Shown: in pieces, positions 36,301 to 43,890 of the stretch
Position numbering within the stretch: the stretch's first letter is position 1
How the letters are laid out: every line of letters starts with the position of its first letter
Assembly: GCF_016924645.1 (NCBI RefSeq)
Contig: NZ_JAFFJV010000016.1
Span: forward strand, 124,001 to 188,000
Source: Rufibacter psychrotolerans
GTDB taxonomy: Bacteria > Bacteroidota > Bacteroidia > Cytophagales > Hymenobacteraceae
Direction: 5' to 3'
Length of the DNA: 64,000 nucleotides
Notes under the pieces: generated by a model
What the model was told of the DNA's origin: nothing
What the model saw: the letters and a program-made list of their open reading frames with translations, nothing else
The model's database searches: none
Made by a program: the position numbers and the translations under genes

Positions 36301-36616
36301 ATTCCAGTCCCTCCTTATCCCGCAGAAACCTTAGAACCTCACTTAGGGGTGCCCCTTTGAAGTCTATTATTGAAATTTTAGAACCCTCAAGGGAGGCTTT
36401 GTCGTAAGTAAAAGAAATAGCGGTTTGTCTGTTGAGCTCTTTGATGACCGTCTCAGCCGAAGTGTTTCTAAGTGTGATGCTTACTTTTTTCTGCAGGTCA
36501 TGTGCCTGTGCGTGTAGTACCGCTACTGAGCCCCAAAGCACAAGCACGAACAGGAGGATTTTAAATCCCGCCTTCTGTAAGACAGGATATTGAAAAGAAT
36601 TGGTTACTTTTATCAT
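33368..36616 (-). CDS. SusC/RagA TonB-linked transporter with STN domain
   Basis: The protein has 1082 residues. Unlike the first SusC it carries an STN (secretin/TonB short N-terminal) domain at about 40-115 (VSITLRNTSAETVIKELNRQ to NTIVVRKS). That domain lets the transporter signal to a FecR-type anti-sigma factor when it is loaded. A carboxypeptidase-regulatory domain (about 130-215), the TonB box LNEVVVVGL, the plug (KIRGVSTLGNSNPLVLVDG) and the barrel follow. The two genes upstream encode exactly that FecR and an ECF sigma factor, so transport and gene control are coupled. It is co-oriented with susD. Confidence 0.96.
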   Translation of the reverse strand: MIKVTNSFQYPVLQKAGFKILLFVLVLWGSVAVLHAQAHDLQKKVSITLRNTSAETVIKELNRQTAISFTYDKASLEGSKISIIDFKGAPLSEVLRFLRDKEGLEFTVLPNTIVVRKSPKPKAQVEQSSEPLTVKGRVFDTNEPPGALPGVSVIVKGTDRGTVTDIDGNFSIKVRKGEVLTFSMVSFVGEEYTVQKNESNFVLSLREDVAALNEVVVVGLSEQKKRHIASSIATLDVASNIVGKPITTLSQSLQGGVTGLQVTQSSGLPGGDAAAIKIRGVSTLGNSNPLVLVDGVPMDMNHIDPVTVESVTVLKDAAAAAIYGARAANGVILVTTKRGVPGKVTVGYDGFYGVQSPTNLPEVVDAPTYMSMYNEGQLNAGQSPNFTEEDIQLTRSGADPVKYPNTNWRNLMINRAAPITSHSLSLSGGNSLARFAVTANYMDQEGMLPNTSMSRFNIRANSSFSLSDKFLVNLDLLAIRRNTSQPNKATRAGGSRLLEDIYRVPPTILPRYPAVNGVSHYGHYVDIVNPLAFAERGGAIKAEDSQTSLNLQPKWEVFPNFNLNGQFSFRLNSDANRTTRENTNFFDYYTGQLLRTWDTQREASMDRTTYYYMAANADYTLDLDDHYIFAMAGYSQEENNRGDWNINSMVSAYAKLNYSFKDRYLLEGTIRMDGSSKFGPGHKFGYFPSAAVGWNIHNESFLQGVDVINNLKLRASYGQLGNENIGLYRYQTIISPSNGLESTYGNPGITWETVNMFNVGLDIGLFHDNKVELIVDVYDKRTKDIILSPLLPDVGGFQGEVPINAGEVRNRGWEASLNYNDKISNHLSFSVRPGVTYNSNEITYLVPNFVGTTSTTINEVGGAIGSIYGYRTNGLLQESDFDAEGNPLVPLRPDAAPGDIKYLDLNGDGVIDATNDQTRIGNPVPRLNYFSNFQIAYRNFDFEFLLQGTGKSDVPLTGMFALPLDMSRDGGVPTTYYAGNYWTPQRTNARFPRISTSPINNRESSDFWFQNGAYLRVKYVQLGYNLQPASLARLGVSNARLYVNAQNPLTFTSLKLTDPESRGNQWTYSIMEVYTVGLSVRF

Positions 36617-36680
36617 TACAGTAAAATGAAGGATAAGCGATAAAACCTGGCAGGGTCATATCTTTTTTGAATTCATGGAG

Positions 36681-36707
36681 AGGCATCGGTGCAACGATGC
36701 CTTTTTT
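36681..36707 (+). terminator. Hairpin between fecR and susC, T tract on the plus strand
   Basis: AGGCATCG and CGATGCCT flank a 6-nt loop, followed on the plus strand by TTTTTTT. It would stop antisense transcription rather than the fecR-to-susC message. Confidence 0.5.
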
Positions 36708-36709
36708 TA

Positions 36710-37666
36710 TTAGAGATTAGTTATTTCCAGTGCTCCCCCTTTCCTGACTAGTTTCAAATTGTGAAGTAGCAATATGGCCTCCAACGCTTGCTCGGCTTCA
36801 GCACTTTTGTACTCCCCTGTTACCTTTTTTCCTTTCAGGGAAAGAGCGGGGTCTATGTGTATAGTGAGGTGATGGAGGTGCTGCACCCGCTTTATGGCAT
36901 CCAGCAGAGGGATGTCATTGAAGATGATTTTATTCTCCAGCCAGGCACCTATGTGCTGCCTGGCTACAGGCTGAATGGTTCCCAGCTGCCCGCTTCGGTC
37001 GTAGACCAACATTTGGCCGGGGTCCAGAGCATAATGCCGTTTGTCGGCGCCCTCTACCAGTACTTTGCCCCGGAGCAGCGCTACACGTACCTGTTCTTCT
37101 CCTTCGTAAGCCTCCACGTTGAAGGCGGTGCCCAGTACATGGGTGCTGGTGTGATGGGTTTCTACGATGAATGGCCGCTGGCTGTCTTTCTTCACGTCGA
37201 AGAAGGCCTCACCGCTAAGCCTTACTTTTCGGTTTGTTTTATTGTAGGTTTCATCAAACTCCAGCGTAGCGTACTTGTTGAGTGTCACCTGGGTGCCATC
37301 TGGCAGCGCCACCTTTCTCAGGTCGCTTCCATCTGATGCTACCACCGTAACAGCTGGGGTATTGAAGTATCTATCCCCTAGAAACAGCCCTAGCAACAGC
37401 AAGATAGAGGCTGCCACAGCCCTGAGCCATGTCGGGAAGGGATTTAACTTTCTAACTGGTGCTTCCGCAGGGCGGATACGGGCATGAATGTTTCGCTGTA
37501 TCTCTTGCCGAACCTTTTCCTCTTCTGCGAAGTCCCGGAAAACAACCTGATCGCTCACATCAAGGTGGCGAACCCACTTTTGGAGAAGAATGGCTTCTTC
37601 CTCACTGGCCAGTCCTTTGAGGTATTGGTCCAGCAGATGCTCTAGTTGTTCTTTTTCAGGTTGCAT
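36710..37666 (-). CDS. FecR-family anti-sigma factor
   Basis: The protein has 318 residues. A cytoplasmic N-terminus with helices (LEHLLDQYLKGLASEEEAILL) should hold the sigma factor. One membrane helix sits at about 82-98. The periplasmic FecR domain (VALPDGTQVTLNKYATLEF, VRLSGEAFFDVKKD, VLGTAFNVEAY) and a C-terminal DUF4974-like domain (DIPLLDAIKRVQHLHHL) receive the signal from the STN domain of SusC. It lies 58 bases downstream of the ECF sigma gene on the same strand. This is a classic FecIR-type pair. Confidence 0.94.
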   Translation of the reverse strand: MQPEKEQLEHLLDQYLKGLASEEEAILLQKWVRHLDVSDQVVFRDFAEEEKVRQEIQRNIHARIRPAEAPVRKLNPFPTWLRAVAASILLLLGLFLGDRYFNTPAVTVVASDGSDLRKVALPDGTQVTLNKYATLEFDETYNKTNRKVRLSGEAFFDVKKDSQRPFIVETHHTSTHVLGTAFNVEAYEGEEQVRVALLRGKVLVEGADKRHYALDPGQMLVYDRSGQLGTIQPVARQHIGAWLENKIIFNDIPLLDAIKRVQHLHHLTIHIDPALSLKGKKVTGEYKSAEAEQALEAILLLHNLKLVRKGGALEITNL

Positions 37667-37724
37667 ACACTAGGTAGTGCCATGCCACGCTAAAAAGTAC
37701 TATGCCTTTTGTGTTACCTTTATG

Positions 37725-38351
37725 TTACTTATTGAACACCAGAATCAGCAGCATACTCACGGGTAGTTCATATGCATGTTCCTGCACGGCCTTGCGCAGC
37801 CGTTGCATGGCTGTACCGGTCTGGTTCTTAACCGTTTGCGGAGATATATTCAGAGCTACAGCTACTTCGGCCACAGATCGTTCGCCAGACCTCATCATCT
37901 GGAAAACGTTCCGCATCTTCTCGGGCATCTCCTGGATTGCCTGATTGATAATCACTTGCAACTGTTCAAACTCTACCTCAAACTCGTGCTGTGATACCGA
38001 ACCAGGAGCATACTCTTGCTGGGTGCTTTGTTGCGTAAACTCCTGGAAAATACGGATATGTTTGTCCTGTACCCCTTTGCTACGAAAGTGGTGAAAGGCT
38101 TTGTAGTAAAGGCTTGAAATAAGGTAGGTACTTAAGGAAGAAGTGATCAAAACCTTGTCACGCTTGTTCCAGAACTCCACAAACAGGTCCTGCACCAGGT
38201 CCATGGCATCCTCTTTACACCCTACCTTTTTTATGGCCGCTGCATACAGCTTTTTCCAATAGCGGTTATAAAGTTCATCAAAGGCCTCGTCATCTCCCCG
38301 GCGGATTTGCTGAAGAAGAGTCTGTTCGTCTATTTGCGCTAAACGTCCCAT
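37725..38351 (-). CDS. ECF sigma-70 factor (FecI-like)
   Basis: The protein has 208 residues. Region 2 lies at about 20-85 (DEAFDELYNRYWKKLY, then EDAMDLVQDLFVEFWNKRD). Region 4 lies at about 140-195 (MPEKMRNVFQMMRSGERSVAEVAVALNISPQTVKN). I use ATG 38351 (MGRLAQIDEQ), which gives the standard ECF length. A longer frame to 38498 adds 49 non-conserved residues. It should drive the SusC/D operon once released from FecR. It is the first gene of the island's minus-strand series and the likely master regulator. Confidence 0.93.
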   Translation of the reverse strand: MGRLAQIDEQTLLQQIRRGDDEAFDELYNRYWKKLYAAAIKKVGCKEDAMDLVQDLFVEFWNKRDKVLITSSLSTYLISSLYYKAFHHFRSKGVQDKHIRIFQEFTQQSTQQEYAPGSVSQHEFEVEFEQLQVIINQAIQEMPEKMRNVFQMMRSGERSVAEVAVALNISPQTVKNQTGTAMQRLRKAVQEHAYELPVSMLLILVFNK

Positions 38352-39170
38352 CCTGCCAAAATTAACGGCCTCGCTAAGCAGACACAACGGCAGAGGCATT
38401 ATCAAATTATTAACATACAGTTTGTTCTGACAGGGCCCGCATTCTTGGAGTGAGGTAACTAGCTTGGTAGAGGTCTTTGATTCAACCCTTGTTACCACCT
38501 ATGCTTTATGTAGTGTGTAAGCTTCCCGTATGATGAGCCATTGCAGAGTTGTTTTTCAAGTTGCCATTCCCTCCAGGAACTCCGCTGGGGACTCTAAAAT
38601 TAAGCACCTGATGTAGCCGACGTTGGTCAATTCCTGTTTCTATCTACCTTCTGGCGCACGCCCCCAAGCAGCCACGAATTAAATTTAAAACAACCTATAA
38701 ATAAGCAACTTACAGGCTGCTTTGCTTTTATACACACCTAAAAAGGTAAAGCTCCCCATCAACAGACCTCATAGAACCAATCTTCAAAGCTAAAGATTAG
38801 AAGCAGCTATCGGCAGCTACTCAACTTTATCAGCTTTTATCATAATCCCCCCTGTGGGCAACTAACCTCGGTAATGCCGCTTTCAGGGCAACATTGGACT
38901 GGTATGACATGCGATGGAGCCCGTCTACCATTTGTCTTATTAGCTTTTAAAACAAGGAAATAAAGATCCGGCGGTTCCCGGCTTAAGGTGACGTTGCACA
39001 TACCCCAAGCAGGTGTTTCAAGCCTCTTTTCAGATTGGAGGATTGCTCAACTGCCCCATTGAAATACCTAATAGTCAAGGAGATACTTGGGCCCCTTGAA
39101 TGCAGCTAAACCAGAGGCGGCCAGGTTTACCCACAACTAACGCAATTGCCAGTTATTCATAAGTGGGCGG
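38352..39170. other. Intergenic stretch at the right edge of the island
   Basis: About 820 bases without a convincing gene. GC content rises again beyond it. I looked for a second copy of the tRNA-Arg 3' end, which would mark the other attachment site, and did not see one. The promoter of the sigma gene must lie at its left end. Confidence 0.45.
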
Positions 39171-39566
39171 CTATTGTTTCAGCCATTCAATGGCCGGTTC
39201 TACCTCTGAGAAGCTCTCGAACTGAATGGGAAGGTAATTGGAATTGAACACCTTGCTTACCAGGTGCTCCCTGAAGACGCTGGAGGAAACAACCCGGGCC
39301 ACCTTCTGTACGCGCGTGGCCGCCAGGTCCTGCACAAATTTCGAAATCAACGGCGCAAACACGTCTTCCTGCACATCCACCTGGGTTTCGCGGGCATCAA
39401 ACAGGAGTTTCTTTATGTCGTAGTTGCGGGCATGTTCCACAATAATGCCAAAGGACCGGCTAATCTCGGGGAGGAGAATATCACGTACCGGCGGCAAGTT
39501 AACCGAAAGAATATCTGTGCCGGGGTCAAACTCCAGGGTCAGGAACCCACTGTTGTAGAGGATCAT
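39171..39566 (-). CDS. STAS/SpoIIAA-like small protein A
   Basis: The 131-residue cytoplasmic protein has an alternating beta-alpha layout, LTLEFDPGTDILSVNLPPV, then IKKLLFDARETQVDVQEDV and a closing EVEPAIEWLKQ, like STAS-type domains such as SpoIIAA-like proteins of Bacteroidota. No kinase or transporter partner lies beside it. ATG 39566 is preferred to a GC-rich upstream extension. A second protein of the same plan lies 2 kb away (41617-42054). STAS domains often act as switches in partner-phosphorylation modules, but this subgroup's role is unknown. Confidence 0.65.
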   Translation of the reverse strand: MILYNSGFLTLEFDPGTDILSVNLPPVRDILLPEISRSFGIIVEHARNYDIKKLLFDARETQVDVQEDVFAPLISKFVQDLAATRVQKVARVVSSSVFREHLVSKVFNSNYLPIQFESFSEVEPAIEWLKQ

Positions 39567-39746
39567 GGTGGTATCAGCTGAGACACTACGCAAACGGCCC
39601 CAGGGGGCCAATCGTTACACCATGCTGCTAACAGGAAAGACTGGCACATACACTTTCCGGGGTTGACGCGCCCGGGCGGACTTCCCGGCCCCGAGCAAGG
39701 CTTGGGAGCCATGACGCAAAAAGGCAAGGCACAATGCCGGAAAGGC

Positions 39747-40853
39747 TTAAGCGCCTCTTGCGTACCGTCTCCTCCAGAATAAACGCTTCACGCCCAGCAG
39801 AACAGGCTTTTCAACCAGGAAAGTCAGGAAAGAAGATACCCCAATGGCGGTGGCGGTCATGAGGACGACTTGAAGGAGCATGGGCAACGCGTGCAGGTAA
39901 GGCTTCAGGAAGAAGGAACCCATCACGTTGTGGATCAGGTACAGACAATAGGAAACGGAGGCGAGGTACAGCATGGCCTTATTGGTGATGAAAGCAAGGC
40001 CTTTGTTGATGGCCAGGTAAAACACCGCGTAGTAGAGACCCGTCATGGCTACATGCTCCGGCATGAGCAGGTTCTGGGCGTGGTACTTACGGGTATAATG
40101 CTGGAACACCGCCAGGGTGGTGAAAAAGCAGAACGAGAGCAGGAGCCACCTCAGCCTGGTTGCGCCGTGGTACTTAAGCTTGTTGAAGATGATGCCGGCG
40201 TAAAAGGCGGGCCACACGGGCAACAACGGAAAGTACCCCATCAATTGCCAATGCACCTTGCCAAACCAGCCCAGGGGAACGGCACTGGCAACAAACAAGT
40301 ACAGCAGCACCGCGGCCCCAATCCACTCCAGCTGTTTTACCCAACCCAGAAACAGGGCCGCTCCCATGGCCACGTAGAAGAGCACCTCTATCAACAGGGT
40401 CCAGTACACTCCATCTAAGTAAGGTATTTTGAGGTAGTAGTTGACAAACGTGAGGTTGGTGAGGTACTGCACCAGAAGGCTCCCCAGGGGCATGCCATAG
40501 TTGATCCTGTACACCAGAAACATCAAAAAGGTGATGGAAACACACAGCCAGAAGGTGGGAACCAGGCGCAGGAAGCGCTTTTTGAAGTAGTCAGAAACGG
40601 TGGGCCGGGCAGTCACCAAATTGTACCCCACAAAACCGCTGATGATAAAGAACAAATCGGTGCCGCTGGAGAATAGGTCTACGTAGGCCCGGTAAGGAGT
40701 GCCTTTGGTGAAATGGAAAATCACCACCAGGAAGGCAGTCAGCCCCCGGATGCAATCAAGCTCCACTATGCGCTTAGAGGCCGTGCTGGCCCTGGCGCGC
40801 GGGCGAATCTGAAATTCAGAAGCAATCTTAGGCTCTAGTACCGTTTGACTCAT
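39747..40853 (-). CDS. Acyltransferase 3 family membrane protein
   Basis: The 368-residue protein has about ten membrane helices. The opening ELDCIRGLTAFLVVIFHFTKG carries the RG...H motif of acyltransferase-3 enzymes, which move acetyl or other acyl groups from the cytoplasm onto sugars outside. GTDLFFIISGFVGYN is the second conserved block. The start is ATG 40853 (MSQTVLEPK); a 21-residue extension to 40916 is less likely. The target could be exopolysaccharide, LPS or peptidoglycan. No glycan-synthesis genes adjoin it, so the substrate cannot be inferred. Confidence 0.88.
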   Translation of the reverse strand: MSQTVLEPKIASEFQIRPRARASTASKRIVELDCIRGLTAFLVVIFHFTKGTPYRAYVDLFSSGTDLFFIISGFVGYNLVTARPTVSDYFKKRFLRLVPTFWLCVSITFLMFLVYRINYGMPLGSLLVQYLTNLTFVNYYLKIPYLDGVYWTLLIEVLFYVAMGAALFLGWVKQLEWIGAAVLLYLFVASAVPLGWFGKVHWQLMGYFPLLPVWPAFYAGIIFNKLKYHGATRLRWLLLSFCFFTTLAVFQHYTRKYHAQNLLMPEHVAMTGLYYAVFYLAINKGLAFITNKAMLYLASVSYCLYLIHNVMGSFFLKPYLHALPMLLQVVLMTATAIGVSSFLTFLVEKPVLLGVKRLFWRRRYARGA

Positions 40854-41351
40854 AGGCTTACCAAGAATTTGCCAACTACTTATTTTTACTGGCTCCTTTT
40901 CCGCAAAGGGAACCAAGGATTTGCTTTCGCCCCAGGCGTGGGCACAGGTAACCCTTTAGTCCTCAAGCTACTGCAAAGGAGCCCTAATATTAAATATTTT
41001 ACATATAAAATCTAATTTCTCGCTCCCGACACTTTTTACCAACCCCAAATACTCCTACTTACCGGTCTCTGCCAGTCCCCAAAAGGGCCTCTCCCGAAAG
41101 CGGCTTGATTTCTGAAAAACAGACCAAAAACACTTGCTCAAAGAAATACTTCTGCTCTGAATGGAGAGAAAAGAGGGCCATTGGGTCTAAATTCCAAAAG
41201 CGGAACTGGTCTATTGCAAACAGGCCGCTTTGGGGAGAAACAGGAGACCGCGGCCCCTCAGAATTGAAATTTTACAACAAAAAATTTTTACTGGACCCTA
41301 AAATGGTAAGATGCCGATGGCCCCCTTCCGGCAAGGATACCCTTGGCACAA

Positions 41352-41381
41352 AAAAAGGAGGGCTCTGGGGCCCTCCTTTTT
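41352..41381. terminator. Bidirectional terminator
   Basis: AAAAAGGAGGGC pairs perfectly with GCCCTCCTTTTT over a 6-nt loop. It lies 235 bases past the stop of the minus-strand STAS gene. Confidence 0.85.
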
Positions 41382-41512
41382 CTGTGCACGCACTCTTATA
41401 TCGTGCTCTCGTGTATGGAAGTATGTTCTGGTAACCAGGCTTTTATTGGTAGGCGTATCCTAAAGAAAACGAAGCAACCGATACATCACCGGTTCTGTTT
41501 CTGGCCAAGCTG

Positions 41513-41551
41513 CTTTGAGGCAGATTTCAGGAAAAAGGGCAGAAAATAGCC
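41513..41551 (+). repeat. Dispersed intergenic hairpin motif, copy 10
   Basis: TTTGAGGCAGATTTCAGGAA followed by AAAGGGCAGAAAATAGC. Confidence 0.45.
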
Positions 41552-41616
41552 CGTGATGCTACAACCTGCAAAGTGCCGACTGGATTGTACGGCAAGGCGC
41601 AGGGGTGTACTGGCGG

Positions 41617-42054
41617 TTAATGATACTCAAAGGCGGCCAGGGCCGGGGTTCTTTTGCTGATGCGGTTGCCCTGCAGCCATCTTTCGGCGGCCAGAATGCT
41701 GTCAAAGATGCAAACGTTCACATTCTCCACATTCAGCCTTCTTACGTAATCGGCATCCATGGTACTCATGGGCGGCTTCACCCAAGCGAAACACTTGCAG
41801 GTGGTATTGTCCAGGGCCTTGAACCCGTCGGTGAAGGCCCATTGGGCGGTTGCTTTCCAGTGGCTGTGTACGCGGGTATTGATGTTCAACACCTTGGTGC
41901 ACTTTTCCTGGTCCAGCATCTGCAGCATGAGCGCACTCCCATCCAGGACATTCTGCTTGGTCACATCGCCCCACCAATCAATGTACATGGTATCCAAGTC
42001 GGCGTCTACCCCAATGGTCAGGTAAGGCTCAATCAACAAGATCGTTTTGGCCAT
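41617..42054 (-). CDS. STAS/SpoIIAA-like small protein B
   Basis: The 145-residue protein has the same beta-alpha plan as the one at 39171-39566: LTIGVDADLDTMYIDWWGDV, then CTKVLNINTRVHSHW and a closing NVCIFDSILAAERWLQG. Pairwise identity by eye is low, but the order of strands and the final Trp-Leu helix agree, so I treat them as distant paralogues. ATG 42054 (MAKTILLIEP) opens directly on the first strand. No regulatory partner is nearby. A role as a small signalling or stress switch is only a guess. Confidence 0.65.
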   Translation of the reverse strand: MAKTILLIEPYLTIGVDADLDTMYIDWWGDVTKQNVLDGSALMLQMLDQEKCTKVLNINTRVHSHWKATAQWAFTDGFKALDNTTCKCFAWVKPPMSTMDADYVRRLNVENVNVCIFDSILAAERWLQGNRISKRTPALAAFEYH

Positions 42055-42369
42055 AAAATTGAGTTTATGGAGGTGGGGGCCTCTGGTTTGAGTATTATTT
42101 AAAGAATAGTTTACAGGTACATACAGCAAACGGGTGGCTAGGGTTCCTGTTCGCAGCCAATAATTTAGAGATTCAGGCGCAGGAATGCAAAGGATTTTGG
42201 GGGCATTTTTTTAGAACTAAGCGTAAAACAGTCCTACTTCCCACCAAACTGCTCCAACTTGGCCTAGGTGATAAGTACGCTCTAAGCAGATCCGTTTTTA
42301 CCGCAAAACAGTCTTACAGCAGGCAAAGCCGTACCTACCCCAACACTTGGGGTTTCGCCCTAAGTCCTG

Positions 42370-42397
42370 TTAACAATTACTTAACACAGCAGTAACA
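42370..42397 (+). promoter_or_regulatory. Candidate Pho box: three TTAACA-type repeats at 11-bp spacing
   Basis: TTAACA at 42370, TTAACA at 42381 and GTAACA at 42392 are each 11 bp apart, as in PhoB binding sites (two or more 7-mers with 4-bp spacers). They end 20 bases before a TACTTTTG -7 element, where an activator would contact polymerase. Confidence 0.65.
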
Positions 42398-42417
42398 TTC
42401 AGGCAATACGCTTCCTC

Positions 42418-42425
42418 TACTTTTG
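42418..42425 (+). promoter_or_regulatory. -7 element TACTTTTG of the phosphate operon
   Basis: It matches TAnnTTTG exactly and predicts a start near 42432, leaving a leader of about 170 bases before the porin ATG at 42605. Confidence 0.6.
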
Positions 42426-42604
42426 CAGCAGAAAAAAATAAGGGAAGAACTATTTACAAGAGATTACAGAACAGCTCTTCTCCTATTTTCATCTGGCAAA
42501 TGATTCTGACTAAATCTATTACCAGAGACTAACGTTTACCTTGTTTAGGTTGCTGACTACTTCCTAAAGATTGTAGACTGAACATCCACCTTTTAACACC
42601 TGTT

Positions 42605-43828
42605 ATGTTCTCACCCATAACAAAGAGCTTCTTGCTACAAAGCAAGTACACCAGGTATGCCTTTTTATTCGCCACCGTTTTCATGCTATTGACAGAAACC
42701 GTGTGCGCGCAGTCTGTAAATAAGACCAAGGGAGGCAAGGGACTTCAATTTGTTTCCGCGGACTCATTATTTTCTACCAAAATCAACCTCCGCATTCAGT
42801 CTCTGTATGTAGGGGAGTATAATCTAGATTCAGAAGAGTATACAGACCAGGTACAGATCAGGAGATCGCGCCTCAAGTTTGAGGGGTTTGCCTATGGCCC
42901 ACAGTTTGAGTATAAACTGGAACTAGGGCTTAGCAACTCAGATATTGGCGGGGGCAACCAACGCGCCAATAACAATACCGCCAACATAATCCTGGATGCC
43001 TTCGTCAGATGGAACATCACCAGTAATCTGGGACTGGTCTTTGGCCAGACCAAATTGCCAGGCAACCGCGAACGAGTAATCTCCTCCCAAAAGATGCAGT
43101 TTGTAGACCGAAGTTTGCTGAACGCCCGCTACAACATTGACCGTGATGCCGGGGTGCAACTGCACCACCAGTTTGCGGTGGGGCCAGTGGTGTTCCGCGA
43201 GGTAGCGGCCGTTTCTATGGGAGAGGGACGCAACATCACCGCAGACAATGTGGGGGGCTATGATTTTACTGGCCGCTTTGAGGTGTTGCCATTTGGGGAG
43301 TTTGAGGGGGACGGTGACTACGTGGGCGCAGACCTGGCCCGGGAAGAAACCCCCAAGTTAGCAGTTGGAGTAACGTATGACTTCAACAAAGGCGCATCGC
43401 GTGAAAGAGGCCAGTTGGGAAGTTTCCTCTCCCAACAACGTGACCTCAAGACTTTCTTCGCCGACGCCATGTTCAAATACAGAGGTTTCTCTGCCATGGC
43501 CGAGTACGCCGACAAGCGGTCCTCAGGCTCTCCGGTGGTGGAGACAGACCCTGTAACCGGCGATGTCACCGATGCTTTCTTCACAGGCACTGGGTTCAAC
43601 ATCCAGGCAGGCTATCTGTTCAAGAACAACTTTGAAATAGCCGGTCGTTACACCTCCATCAACCCCGAAGCCCTTACACAGGACGCGGAAAACAAGCAAT
43701 ACACTTTAGGCTTATCTAAGTACATTCTAGGACACACCGTTAAAGCGCAAACAGATGTAAGTCTGTTGCGTGAGCAGCAAGACTGGAGCAACCTGATGTA
43801 CCGCTTTCAATTTGAGATTGGCTTCTAA
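42605..43828 (+). CDS. Phosphate-selective porin O/P-like outer-membrane porin
   Basis: The 407-residue protein has a signal peptide ending about residue 36 (TETVCAQS). It then has a 16-strand-type barrel pattern with the OprO/OprP family marks: IRRSRLKFEGFAYGPQFEYK, FGQTKLPGNRERVISS, and a terminal MYRFQFEIGF closing with Phe. These porins pass phosphate or polyphosphate. It is the first gene behind the Pho box and 62 bases upstream of pstS, which supports a phosphate-uptake role over a general one. Confidence 0.88.
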   Translation: MFSPITKSFLLQSKYTRYAFLFATVFMLLTETVCAQSVNKTKGGKGLQFVSADSLFSTKINLRIQSLYVGEYNLDSEEYTDQVQIRRSRLKFEGFAYGPQFEYKLELGLSNSDIGGGNQRANNNTANIILDAFVRWNITSNLGLVFGQTKLPGNRERVISSQKMQFVDRSLLNARYNIDRDAGVQLHHQFAVGPVVFREVAAVSMGEGRNITADNVGGYDFTGRFEVLPFGEFEGDGDYVGADLAREETPKLAVGVTYDFNKGASRERGQLGSFLSQQRDLKTFFADAMFKYRGFSAMAEYADKRSSGSPVVETDPVTGDVTDAFFTGTGFNIQAGYLFKNNFEIAGRYTSINPEALTQDAENKQYTLGLSKYILGHTVKAQTDVSLLREQQDWSNLMYRFQFEIGF

Positions 43829-43890
43829 CCTATTTTGGACCAAAAGCCAGCCCCTTACCTCACAGAGTTAATTTGACCAACCATACCAAT

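Larger units (their letters stand above)
40854..41616. other. Intergenic stretch
   Basis: It holds two loose copies of the dispersed motif (41095-41130, 41513-41551) and one clean bidirectional terminator. Short frames inside it lack recognisable motifs or a start context. Confidence 0.5.

Noticed and set aside
38352-39170. Right-hand attachment site of a tRNA-Arg island
   Set aside because: No repeat of the tRNA 3' end is visible here, so the right boundary is not established.
41105-41434. Plus-strand frame of 109 codons in an intergenic stretch
   Set aside because: Low-complexity basic composition, and it contains a terminator hairpin and a dispersed-motif copy, which argue for non-coding DNA.
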